NCBI GenBank assembly: GCA_037576195.1 | Contig: CM075102.1 | Coordinates: 5,332,001-5,396,000, forward strand | Source: Phytoseiulus persimilis | Lineage: Eukaryota > Arthropoda > Arachnida > Mesostigmata > Phytoseiidae | Reading direction: 5' to 3' | Length of the DNA stretch: 64,000 nucleotides | Part shown: positions 1 through 9,950 of the stretch, piece by piece | Layout: each line of letters starts with the position of its first letter | How positions within the stretch are numbered: position 1 is the first letter of the stretch | The notes under the pieces: generated by a model | Databases searched by the model: none | Told to the model about the DNA's origin: nothing | The model's input: the letters and a program-made list of their open reading frames with translations, nothing else | Made by a program: the position numbers and the translations under genes

Positions 1-185
1 TGACTGACAATCACGGAGAACTCGACAATGTAGTCCTTTAAGGAATTCCAGGAGAAAGCATGAGTGGATTTACTGCAATATCTGTATTTATTCATGGCAT
101 AAACAGAGGTATCTGCCACTGATATGGAATATCTCTTATGAATCTTCCGAATTCCAAGTCCTTACATCCATCAGGACTTTTTGGA

Positions 186-545
186 TCAGAATCCTTCGTC
201 CATCGGTTCGGCCAAGTCCTCCGCGGGCTCATCGTCATCGGAGGTTGGCGGCGTCGGGAACATTTCTACAAGGCGCTCCTCCAGATCCTCCTCGTGATCT
301 TCCTCCCAATCCTCTCCGGGATCCTCCTCCTCCATGATATCACCCATATCGAAGTCTTCGAAATCAAGATTTGATCGATCGGAATCTTCGAAATCAAGAT
401 CGGATCCATCGGAGTCGAGATCAGATCCATCGGTATCTTCGTCATCACTCGATGGCGGAGGCGAGAGAATGTCGTTGGAAGGGTCAATGTAGAGGTTGAC
501 CACAACGAAGATCTCTCGTACATTTTCGACTCCTTCGAAGTCCAT
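186..545 (-). CDS. Acidic protein A, copy 1 (119 aa, unknown function)
   Basis: Small intronless frame for a very acidic protein. It starts MDFEGVENVREIF, has a short hydrophobic/aliphatic patch (FVVVNLYI, about residues 13-20), a proline-serine hinge (LSPPPSSDD), a central D/S/E-rich tract with SDLD- and DFED-type repeats, DMGDIMEEED, an EED/EDL stretch, and a conserved C-terminus with FPTPPTSDDDEPAED and PMDE. It is seven residues longer than the other A copies through an extra acidic repeat, that is, by a multiple of three bases. The ATG lies in the same place in every intact copy. I recognise no family. Acidic disordered proteins of this kind include histone chaperones and transcription regulators, but that is only analogy. 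The evidence that it is coding is that all seven full copies in the window stay open although they differ in length and sequence. Confidence 0.6.
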   Translation of the reverse strand: MDFEGVENVREIFVVVNLYIDPSNDILSPPPSSDDEDTDGSDLDSDGSDLDFEDSDRSNLDFEDFDMGDIMEEEDPGEDWEEDHEEDLEERLVEMFPTPPTSDDDEPAEDLAEPMDEGF

Positions 546-1465
546 GTCTGAGCTGAGTGATCCGAGGGCTTGTGATGGAATTCAGCAGTGGACCATGTGA
601 GCACTGAGCGAAGGGCATTCAACCTTCCGAAGACACAGGTACGAGCGAGAATGATAGCGAGGTATTCGTGGAATCGTCCTTAAGGGCTCAGAACCCCAGA
701 CGTCCCCTCTCCACCACGCCGACTTCACGGCAGCGCCTCTCTCGTAGAGAGCGAATTCGAAGCTGCAGTAGCGTGCTTCAGCAGCACGTGGGTCTCGGGT
801 ATGTTTGATTCACTTCCAGCTTCCGCATTTTCCGTTATAAACTTGTTCCAGGCGACTTCACCGAGGCTCGTATTGGAGAGGCGCTTCCAGTATTCGGGGC
901 TGCGGGGGATCGCAAGAGGAAGCTTTCACACGGCTCATGGTTTCGCACCCGCTCTGGCTCACAGCTCCCGTAGTTATGCGGAGCTACTTATCTTCAGGAT
1001 CCCTTCGCATGTACTCTAGTACATGAGTATACATCGGAGTAGTTTGCTCACTGACATCGGCTGCAGCAGAACTTCTGTTCGTGTCGCCTATTCTCGTTAG
1101 GCACGGATAGAGCGGAAAACACAGCTGGAGAGCCCCAGGACTACCTTTTCGACGTTCCGTCGACACCTCGAACTTCCTTGGAGATATCTTCACAACAGCG
1201 CATTCATCGCAGCATGAACGATGAAGTATGATCCGAAGGCGTGAATATCACGAGCCTCGATAGGTTTGCCAGGACGTCAATGAGTGTCCTCCGTGCCAAT
1301 TCGGGCGATCTTCTTAGGCCATGTACTTCAGTGCAATATCAAACGGCATTGGGATGGTAGTGTCCCACTGAATTCTGTTTTTCTGTTGTCCAAAATGACA
1401 CGTTCTTCCTGAGACATTCATGAGGAGAAAACGAGCAGTTCATAATGACTTGAGAACACTAGTAA
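546..1465. other. Block A linker, repeated in all four units
   Basis: Upstream flank, in minus-strand sense, of acidic gene A. It contains a minus-strand frame segment (about 740-880) with SLGEVAWN- and AENAEAESE-like text that is present in every A block, with a diverged counterpart in B blocks (SVDEVV.NNVIAE). That suggests an exon or former exon of the acidic-gene locus. No intact gene could be built from it here. The rest shows no gene. Confidence 0.35.
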
Positions 1466-1798
1466 TTGAAACCTGTGATCTTTGGATACACACCTTACGA
1501 AAGTCGCATCACATTTGACGGAGACACATTGCCTGAGACGTTTGTCGAGGTTGACACACAGAAAACACATTTGCATCGAGAATCGCTTTTAAACGAAACG
1601 TACCGATTGTCTGGAATCTCGGTCGCTGCGAATCCAGACTTCTCTCTAACCTGTCGGAAGTATCGCGGACTCAAGGATTTCAAGGAACATCATCAGACGT
1701 CTACAGACGGCGATTCGGATCAGCGCCGGGAGCTCAGCTCTTCCGGCGCTCGAAATTGCAATCTCATCCGTTTCCCTGGGCTCCCAATCCTCCATTGA
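1466..1798 (+). CDS. Conserved plus-strand frame M, copy 1 (possible exon)
   Basis: Open frame beginning around KPVIFGYTP and running through RITFDGDTLPETF and VDTQKTHLH to a RELSSSGARNCN tail. Homologous frames lie at 26325-26720 and 51976-52371; copy 2 has lost it. Between copies the difference near KDFKEHHQ is three bases, so the frame is preserved there, but the C-termini differ through frameshifts and copy 4 diverges after the middle. There is no good ATG (the first codon is TTG), so if coding it is an internal exon. Function unknown. Weak support. Confidence 0.25.
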   Translation: MKPVIFGYTPYESRITFDGDTLPETFVEVDTQKTHLHRESLLNETYRLSGISVAANPDFSLTCRKYRGLKDFKEHHQTSTDGDSDQRRELSSSGARNCNLIRFPGLPILH

Positions 1799-3136
1799 AG
1801 TTTGTGTCTCCACTTTACCTCGTTGGGTCCCTGCTTGTTCGCTGAGCTTTCGAACGAAACATAGTTCCTCTCATACTGCAACGGGGCCGAGAATCGACCA
1901 GTAACAGTACTGCTGGTTAGCTCTCGTCATCCACCGGCCGGTGAGTCCCACTCTAGGCTCACGAGATCACATCGCTGCGCGAAGCAAGCTGGTCACTCTC
2001 AAGAGCCCTGAACATTCCAAACCTTCCGCCGTTCGGCTGTCTGCTTCTCCTCCTCTCTCGACTGATTTCACTGCTGAGTAGCCATGTTTTTTTCCGAGAC
2101 AATGGCCTTCACTCCGTAACCTGCTTTAGAAATCCAAGAGGGAAACCGAGAAAGTGTGCGTGAGGTTCGTCGATTCCTGAGAGGATCGCGATGATTTAGT
2201 CGACTCCCGCGGACCGTCGATTCGCTGAGCAGTATTTCTGTCGATCGTCAGAGTGACTCTCGGAGAATGATTCTCCTATCATACCATGGGAGTCTACGGG
2301 TAGATATGTGTTCCTAGCGGAGAACAGAGACGCGAAGCGATCGAGCATGGTGCTCCATGCTGTGTTCGTTGGCCAGGTACCCAGTTACCAGATCTGATAT
2401 GCAAGGACCCCTTCAAATATCTACTCACGAGGAATCACATCCATATTTCTGGGGATCGGGAATATGAAGCACTGCCCATTCATAGATTCTGCGGTTTGAC
2501 CTCGAGAGCTCACCAAGTATCCAGGAATCCCCTCGCCAGCTGATGGTGACCATGAACCACCGGGCGAACTAAATGCAGATGCAGCCCTCGTATTTTGATC
2601 AATTGCAGCCCTGCTCGATCTTATTCGGAGAATTTATGCCTAAATGAAAAATGTACATTTCATCTCGCTCTGTAAACTTTCAGGCGGCTCAATCTTCCAT
2701 TTGGAATGTGTGCTCCTTGTGTGACATGGATGTAATGTGCTAGACTCTTAGCGCTGGGGCCTATCCGTACGCCACAGATGGATACCTCCGCTCTGGTCGA
2801 TGGGGTTTTCGGTTCGACCGTAGAAGCTCAATCAGCGAGAACCGAGGTAGCTAGACTTTTATCATGCCACCGTTCTTCAACATCGACATCGGTCACAGTT
2901 CACAGAGGATTGGGGAAAGCCCTCAGGACATTCTGAGGGATGCCACTCCTCTGACTGACAATTAGGTAGAACTCGAGGAAGTAGTTTCTTGAGGAATTCC
3001 AGGAGAAAGCATGAGTAGATTTACTGCAATATCTATATTTATTCATGACATAGACAGAGATATCCTAAACTGATTTAGGATATCTCTCACGAATCTTCCG
3101 GAGTCCAGATCTTAACAATCATCGGGACTTTTTGGA
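1799..3136. other. Linker between blocks A and B, no gene seen
   Basis: Non-coding in appearance. Bases 2640-3060 are shared with the other units and include a decayed version of the small plus-strand frame that precedes block A (about 2862-3070). Here, as in the other B blocks, it contains in-frame stops after LTDN and after the following GluValVal-type segment. Bases 1960-2630 are not found in the other copies; at this place copies 3 and 4 carry the 45-bp minisatellite insertion instead. Confidence 0.4.
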
Positions 3137-3484
3137 TCAGAATTCCTCGTCCATCGGTTCGGCCTGGTCCTCCGCGGGCTCGTCGTCATCGGAGGTCGGC
3201 GGCGTCGGAAACATTTCCACAAGCCTCCTGTCCAGATCCTCTCCGTGATCTTCTTCTTGCTCCTCTGCGTGATCTCCCTCTTGCTCCTCCTCGTGATCTT
3301 CCTCCGGATCCTCCTCGGAATTCTCCTCTTCCAGGATGTTGCCCATATCGAAGTCTCCGATTTCAAGATCGGAATCTTCCTCGTCACTCGAAGGCGGAGG
3401 CGAAAGGGTGGCGCGGGCATTGTCAACGTATAGGTTGAACAAAATGAATAGATGTCGTATATTCTCGAAACCTCCAAAGTCCAT
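3137..3484 (-). CDS. Acidic protein B, copy 1 (115 aa, unknown function)
   Basis: Second acidic family. It starts MDFGGFENIRHLFILFNLYVD, then LSPPPSSDEED, DLEIGDFDMGNILEEEN, a run of EED/DHEEEQ/GDHAEEQ repeats, and the same C-terminus as family A (RLVEMFPTPPTSDDDE, then AEPMDEEF). A and B share both ends and differ in the length and repeat type of the acidic middle, so they are old paralogues. Intact copies are at 19159-19506 and 53417-53764; the copy near 27.7 kb has an internal deletion. All intact B copies have the same 115-residue length. Function unknown; likely a disordered polyanionic protein (inference). Confidence 0.6.
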   Translation of the reverse strand: MDFGGFENIRHLFILFNLYVDNARATLSPPPSSDEEDSDLEIGDFDMGNILEEENSEEDPEEDHEEEQEGDHAEEQEEDHGEDLDRRLVEMFPTPPTSDDDEPAEDQAEPMDEEF

Positions 3485-5018
3485 GACTGGGCTGAGTGAT
3501 CCGAGGGCTCGTGATGGGATTCAGCGATGGACCGTGAGAGCACTGAGCAAAGGGCTTTCAACCTCCCGGAGACACAGGAACGCGCGAGAATGATATCGAA
3601 GCATTCGAGGGATCGTTCTTAAGGGCTCAAAACCTCAGACAGTCCTCTCTCCACCACGCCGAGTTCAAGGCACCGCGTTCATCGTAGAGAGCGAGTTCGA
3701 GGCTGCAGTGGCGTGCTTCAGCAGCAGGTGCGGTATCGGGTATGTTCGAATTTGGCGGGTTCCGGTTTCATGGCTGCAAGCTGGTTGGGTTCAGCTCAAT
3801 TTGAGGGTATGCGTCTTGGGGGAAATCCTGGTATCCAGTGATGTGAGCTTCCGCACTCTCTGGTGTAACGTTGTTCCGAACGACTTCGTCGACACTCGTA
3901 TGGGGGAGGAGGTTCCAGTCTCTCGTTCTCCTTGCGTTCCGTGGAGAATACTCGAAGAATCTGAGAGGCAACAGAACAAAGCTGTGTGAACTGTGGCTGA
4001 CAGCACTACCGCCTGGAACCTCGTGGAGTTGGATTCCGAGAATGAAGCAGTCGGCTTCGGTCTCGCTGAAGCTTCGAGGGGGGCTCCAGATTCCAGGCAT
4101 CGTCTCAGGTTCACAATGCGGCAACGCGGGGATGGGGAGACAGCAGGCACATGATTCACGCCGGGAATTCCCGGTTTGCGACACCGACATCAGACAACAG
4201 AAGATCGATTCGTCGGGATCATTAACGTTGTTATGATCATACGTGAGCTGCAAGAGTTTCGATTGCGATGTGAAAGTTTCCGATATTCTGGGGGTCGAAT
4301 TCCAATCGAGGGATCCATGAATTGCACGTTCCTAATTTGAAAGGGCGGAACCGAATCGGCGTCTTAGCTCATTCCACGATCCAAAGACACTCTAGACTCT
4401 TCGGATCGAACCATCATGAGTTCATTATTCGAAACCGCGAGGGCTGATATCCAGCTAGAGTAGCAGAACGGAGAACGGAACCGGAAATTCACGCTCGAGC
4501 CGAGGAGGGTACTCCCGCCGCATGCTCCCGAAATGCTCCCGTGTGTGTCAGCTCCCAATAGGGAGGACAGGACGAGGGCATCCTTCTGGATGCTAACATG
4601 AGGTTGGCAGATTCCTGCCTCGAAACGCTGCATGAGTTTAGATTATTCGTCCTTGTTCCGGGAATCTGGCTTCTCCGAATGTAGAATGATTCGGCGACCG
4701 ACAATGGGAGATTCTGAATTGTATTACTCTGATTCCAACCAGATAGGTTGCGATCAATAGGCCCACTAGAGACATGGAAAACGGCTGACGAAACTTTCCC
4801 CCAATGAGTCGTGGTTTGCGAGCTACAGCGCCCCCAAAACCCAGAAATCGAGCATGGGTCAACCAAGCTCTAAAAATCGTTGTGAAAGATTCCTGGTAAC
4901 TGGGCATTCCCTGAAAATCGCGCGACGCGACGGTGGTGCCACCAAAGCTCTGGTTTCATTCGCATAGACAAGTTGTCTGCTCTCTGCGCGCAGTCTGTTC
5001 CTGTTCCGCGGGATTAGC
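3485..5018. other. Block B upstream flank, decayed or unassigned
   Basis: Sequence shared with copies 2, 3 and 4. A minus-strand frame at about 3768-4253 shares the segment TSVDEVVRNNV..ESAEAHITGYQ with the other B blocks. Its N-terminal part (LTYDHNNVNDPDESIFCC) matches copy 2 (20913-21347), but the reading then diverges by indels. It may be exon remnants of a minus-strand gene. I could not assign a product. The 4260-5018 part shows no convincing gene. Confidence 0.3.
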
Positions 5019-5676
5019 TGGAGCTTTTGTGAGATCCCTGTTTGAAACTGGGAAAGTCGCTGAAGCAGTCACTGTGATGCCGAGCAGAGTCAATGCATTG
5101 GTGTCGCTGATCCAGTACCAGTTAGATTCCTCGCATGTCGGCCCGAGCGCTCGAGAAGACGCCAGCGAGATCGGGAAGAAACTAGCGGTTGATATCGTGT
5201 AAACGGTGAAGGAGTTCGCGAACTAAAATCCCGCAGACTTCGAGGAGGTCGAGGACCTGTACGAGTCAGACGGCCATGACGGCGAGAACGAACTTCTCAT
5301 CGAAGACCTGGACATGGGAGGACCGCAAGAACTGTTCACGTTCGGGCGAATCTGTCGGATACTGGACTGCATCGGCCCTAACTCAAATTGTAAGTTCAAA
5401 GCAGTAGAGGACGATCTCCGACGTGTACGGCAACCGAACTACGGCGTGAGGTTCAGATTACATAGAGATCAAATGGAAACTCGGAGGGATCGGTTTATCG
5501 AGATATCCGAGCATTGCATGGAGATGTTCGGCGTCCCGCGGGCAAATGGACTGATCATCCACGATCGGACCATGGCGGACCTCTGCTTCGCCACGACTCC
5601 AAGTCCTGTTCTGGCGTATTCAGTCAAATGTTCCGCTGTTCCGCTGCTGAGGATGTGCCTTTCGAAAATTACGTGA
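5019..5676 (+). CDS. Conserved plus-strand frames C, copy 1 (unknown, broken here)
   Basis: Two adjoining open segments conserved in other units (22038-22219, 28678-29260, 55498-56037). The first, from an AG dinucleotide near 5018, encodes an AFVRSLFETGKVAEA- and MPSRVNALVSLIQ-containing stretch and ends at an in-frame TAA in every copy, immediately within GTGTAAAC, a possible splice donor. The second encodes FEEVE.LYES, IEDLDMGGPQELFTFGRI, FRLHRDQM and EHCMEMFGVPR. In this copy the link also carries an extra TAA (about 5225), and about 70 bp of extra sequence lies before the C-terminal MCLSKIT. The preserved amino acid text suggests exons of a gene, but the splice structure is a guess and I recognise no domain. 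Confidence 0.35.
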
Positions 5677-6590
5677 GCTGAACATGAGCGACTCCACGGC
5701 TAGTCATTCTTGGATCTCCAAATCCGAAAATGCGCACAGAAGCTCATCGCGGAAAATTGTATATTAAATGAGAGCCTTGGTGGTGAGACCACTGTCGCGA
5801 GGCGCGATTTTCAGGACATGGCCCGGTACCAGAAACCTTTCACAACGTTTTCAGCGCTATCGCAAATCCCACAGGCTGTCATAGTGGCCCACGCTAGATT
5901 TCAAGTTTCGAGGGTGCCATAGCTCACAAACGAGGGCCCATCAAAAAAGTTTCATCAGCCGTTCTTCATGTCTCTAGGACGCCTGCTCATCGCAATCTTT
6001 GTTTTCCGGCTGAACCTCTTAGCCAGCCCTCAGAAGTGTCCCGGAATCACCTTTCGGTATTGCTTCAGTAACACTCCCTATCGCCTCGCAAATCCCATTG
6101 TGGGCGGTGGGCTTGGGTCTTAAGATGGTTCAGATTTGATTCTGATGTAAATTGAATCCTCTTTTTACCACATAAGAAATTTTTGTTGTCGGCCGGGGAT
6201 CGAACCCGTGCTGATCGCAATCTATCCGATTGATTACGGAGTTGTACAATTCAGAGCCTTTTCTCGTGAGCGCATCGATGAACTGGACTGACAGAACTTC
6301 ATCTTCTTTCTCAAAGTCCAGAATGCTCCGGCGAAGTACGAAGACTGCCCTCACCAGCCCTCCGAACTCTGAACCGTTGATTCGAAGTTGCTCATTGATC
6401 CCGAGCTTCCGGTATCCTCGCCCGCGTTTGAGGTTTGTGCCTTAAATTCGAGGTTCGTGTTCTTCTGAGTATCATTCTGCGAAAGAAGAGAAGGACCTCG
6501 ACGATTCCGCCTGAAAACGCAATCTGTAGTTCAGGGAGTGTTCTAAAAGCGTGTGTGTCGGTAGAGAATCAGAGGACACCTTTCGTCATC
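5677..6590. other. Block C/D spacer with a tRNA-like segment
   Basis: Shared with copy 3 (29261-30174) and in part with copy 4. It contains a short plus-strand frame (5710-5922, with a GGETTVARRDFQDMARYQ core) that also stays open at 29294-29506 and, diverged, at 56099-56311; I cannot tell whether it is coding. The minus-strand tRNA-like segment is listed separately. Nothing else is recognisable. Confidence 0.35.
6188..6250 (-). repeat. tRNA-like segment with B-box (SINE or tRNA relic)
   Basis: On the minus strand, 6206-6196 reads GGTTCGATCCC, a perfect RNA polymerase III B-box/T-loop motif, followed by CGGCCGAC. An anticodon-arm-like sequence lies upstream. I see no complete acceptor or D arm, so this is probably a tRNA-derived SINE piece or dead tRNA rather than a tRNA gene. 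A copy lies at 29770-29832, and a more complete relative at 37015-37097. Confidence 0.35.
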
Positions 6591-6910
6591 ATGCCTTCCA
6601 CCGATGGAGACAGGTACGGGCTCGAGAAAACCGATGGATCCAGCCGGAAGAGACGGGAGTGCAGCCCGGATCTCGAAAGCACGGACGTGAATCAACCGGG
6701 ACCATCCTCCAGGTGAGTGACGAGGGCTCGAGTCCATCTTCCCAGTTAATTTCCCGGGCTCCTGGACGCTCCCAGGGTCACTTCGTGTGAGTCTTCGTGT
6801 TATGTGTGATGGTTGGCTCGTTATAGTGAGGAAGATCCTCCTCGTGTTCCAGGAAGCCACCAGGCAATCTGATTAAGAAACGCAGGAGAGCCACCCGAGG
6901 GGAGGCATAG
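6591..6910 (+). CDS. Two-exon gene for a small basic protein, copy 1 (59 aa)
   Basis: Exon 1 is 6591-6712 and exon 2 is 6853-6910, separated by a 140-bp intron with donor AG|GTGAGT and acceptor TTCCAG|G. The spliced frame starts at ATG 6591 (MPSTDGDRYGLEKTDGSSRKRRE), continues through CSPDLES and NQPGPSSR, crosses the junction in an Arg codon, and ends KKRRRATRGEA with stop TAG at 6908-6910. Two basic clusters (RKRR and KKRRR) look like nuclear localisation or nucleic-acid-binding signals. The same exon borders, phase and basic tail occur at 30175-30494 and 57709-57998; copy 4 differs by in-frame changes only (a 15-base loss in exon 1 and a longer C-terminus). Further upstream exons are possible: the frame is open back to 6435 here, but it is broken there in copy 4. 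Family unknown. Confidence 0.55.
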
Positions 6911-9900
6911 CGTTGAGGAAGAGCTGTATGGAACCCTGTGGCGCGTCTCTCGGGATCCCTCCGAAACGTATATCAAGACAATGGATGAATCTTCGAGGGA
7001 CGAAACACTTCGAATTGTGTTGCTCTCGAGATGCTTTCAAAGACGGTCTGGAGTCCGAGGCTAATCCTTGACCTGACAACAGCATGAAGGGGTTGAGACC
7101 GTTGACTGAATCATTGGTTCCAGAAATAAAGCAGCGCAGAAAAAAAAAACCTTTTTTGATGTACTCGACATTTCCTCTGAGCGAGGCTTCATAGCCCGGA
7201 GTCAGGCGAGCTCCGTTCGTCTTAGGGTCCCAGAGTAGCACGCCGCGATGGCTTCCGGCTGTCGTCCGGTATCCCTTACGGATAATGTTCGCGCCATTTC
7301 CCATCCCCCCGGTCTCAAATAGAGCCTCTCGAGGCGAGCCATTATACTGAGAATAAATCAAGATGATTTTTGGTTATCAAAGAAAGAAACAATTCTACTA
7401 TGATCTCTGGAAAGCTCGACAGCAGCGGCCCCAGAAAACTCGTGTGTGTTCGAGAATGGATATCGGATGACCGGCTTTCGCCGTATTTCGGTCGACTCCT
7501 TAGGACTAGAGGGCTTGAATTCGACAGGGGACTTAAGAAACATTGACGGATCTCGTCAATGTTCATATACATACACAATTCATCGTTGTGGGAGCCTAAG
7601 AGGAACTTGGTTTCATCCCACGAATAGTAGTTGAGTCTACATCAGGGCTCGACTGGCCTTCCGAACTGTCTCGATTGCATGGTCCTCCACTGGTTCAGGA
7701 AATCTGTTGGCGTTTGCGCATGCTCACGGATCAGAGATCTACAAGAGGATCTTCATCTTGGGAATGAAACTTCACTTCGATGTATTCGTGCAACACGAGC
7801 GGTGTTCTACCCTGGAGCAACTTGACAGAATCGAGACATTACGCTCCTGTGCCAAGCCCAAGCGTCGAATCGGATACCGTCACCCTTCAAATCCTTCGCT
7901 AACCTGCCCGACCGTATTGGTGAGCCTTCTACCACTTCCTTGGAGTCAACGGAGTCTCCCCACCCCAGTTATTAACGAGAATCACCGTATCGGGCTGACT
8001 TTTATTGCCATCAACGATTCAGTTCAGGTTGACGCCAAGCTGGCTGATGTTGTGAGTCCGGTTTATGCTGGAATTCTAGCGCTTTCTCAGAGAGGACATA
8101 ACGTGTTGCGTGCTTCGCCTCGGAAGGAACGAAAACCCCGTGCTCGAAAAGTTCCGAAAAGAACGAGTCATTAGAGATCCCTCATCCCAATCGGAGCTTG
8201 ACATCGTGGAAGGGTCCAGCCGTATAAGGGGAGTTTAGTGCCCCACCTCGACGGATCTTCCTCAAAACAGCGGGAGCGTGTTGCCAGCGTGAAAGAACTG
8301 ATTCCTGAATGTTTTCAGCCCTTTCCGTCAACCAGATTCAAGTCTGTTATAATCCATTGACAATGATAAATTCGTATCCCCATGCTCGAGAGCAAGCTTG
8401 AAATCGTCATACATCGAGAACCACTCTCGCAAAAGAAGCACCACATATTTTTGAGAGCCGTTTTCGAGGGCTATGGTTTCGCTTACCAGATCGCATTATT
8501 CCTAAGGCATTGAAAATCGAGGGTTCCTCAGACATGAAAAAATCGTTCGTTTTCGGTGTTCTCGCCGGATATCGACCAGCGGGGCGGGAGTCGAATTTTT
8601 CCTAAAAGAAAAAACGACCAGAAAATGTCGGCTGGACTGGTGAAAGCTACGTGACTTCAGCATGCAATTTGTGAACAGAAATCAGTTTCCCGAGAAGTTG
8701 CAGAGCCCTCTCCGGTCGAGTTTCAGAGGTTCCACGACACCAAACCTTGCGGCGACATTTCGATGTTCCGTGGCGTTGATTCTCCCGAGGTGTGAGCGGG
8801 ATGCTCGTAACAACGGGCTCCCTCCGTCAAATGGGCGTCCCTCCACATCACACCGAGCGAACTCAGCTGCGCCTCCTCTCGAAAACAACGCCCTCTGAAC
8901 CCGAGGGGGGAACATGTCTGCTTTCGAAACGAGCCGAAAACGAGAGAGCCAATTGGTTGACACCATGTTGTAGTTTAATGAAAGAGCGACATCTAAAAAA
9001 AACGAAATCCACCCACGACTCCCTGAATATCGGTTCAGAAGAAACGAGACCTGATCTGATCACCTTGTGTATCTGCAGTGGAATCCGCTCATTTTTTTTC
9101 AACAGATTTATTGCGTGTCAGTCACACTCTGCACCGCTGAGTTTGCGAGTCCGGGTCTCATCTCCCACACTATAGCATGATATCGTGGACAGCTCCGACC
9201 GCAGTACTTACATGAACACATATCACTTGGCACATGACAATTCTCTCTACTACACAGTTGATTGTGGAACCCATGTATGAGGTACGAAGCGAAGAGGCGC
9301 TCTCTTGGGTACATTGCGGCACTTCATATTTCGCGGCGTTCGAGGATCGGGTCCCCCTCAGGTTCCGTGCGTACCGTCCCGACCTTATTCTTCAAATCCT
9401 CGATGATTTCGAGGAACGCTGGCGTATTTTCTGCCTTGAGTCTTCTTGTCATGCCTCCGCAAAGAGCGCATCCCTGTCGGCGAGCACGTACAAGTAACGA
9501 TTACGTGCGCTTCTGTGGACTCGAGAGGCTCGTTCGAGATGAGTGTAGTAGCAGCTTTCGAGTTCTCGGGGATTTCACTCACTGTGAGATGTTCCCATAC
9601 GCGGCCCATAACGTGAGAGAGTTTTGGTAGGGCGTTTATGAGAAACAACTTCATGGCAGTGGAGATTGCCAATTTGTGGGGATTCTGTGAACTGTGGGCC
9701 ATTCCCGAAGTGAAATCGGAAAACTTTGTATTTGTGCCGTTCCGGATCTGAAACGCATCGAGCGGTTGCCGAATCGTGACACTAGAGAAGATACTCGCAG
9801 GAAATAATGTTGTATCCGGAGTTTAACCACAAGGAAGCGTTTCTCGCGACGCTATGAAAGGAGCGGTCATCTTCGAATAAATCGGAGGTCGGCAAAGTGC

Positions 9901-9950
9901 GGCCCGCGGGTGGATCACTGTGTTTGAGCATGGCCATGCGCATCCTCTAC
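6911..9950. other. Block D remainder, mostly without recognisable genes
   Basis: Shared with copy 3 (about 30495-32880, with indels) and partly with copy 4 (57999-58800) up to about 9100, unique to copy 1 after that. One plus-strand frame, 7707-8174 (155 aa; HGSEIYKRIF, PVINENHRIGL, basic C-terminus), is the best candidate, but its copy-3 counterpart is split by frameshifts and by the solo LTR boundary nearby. A second conserved stretch near 8660-8898 (LPRCERDARN..LPPSNG) is open in copies 1 and 3. I assign no product. 9100-9950 shows nothing recognisable. Confidence 0.3.

Noticed and set aside
266-622. Second minus-strand frame overlapping acidic A (also 3112-3561, 19134-19583, 17838-18173)
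   Set aside because: Shadow frame of the acidic repeats in another phase with Arg/Ile-rich text; length and end vary between copies more than in the acidic frame.
6873-7361. 162-aa minus-strand frame in block D
   Set aside because: Copy 3 counterpart (30405-30809) is open in different parts only through indels; no conserved full frame, and it overlaps exon 2 of the spliced gene.
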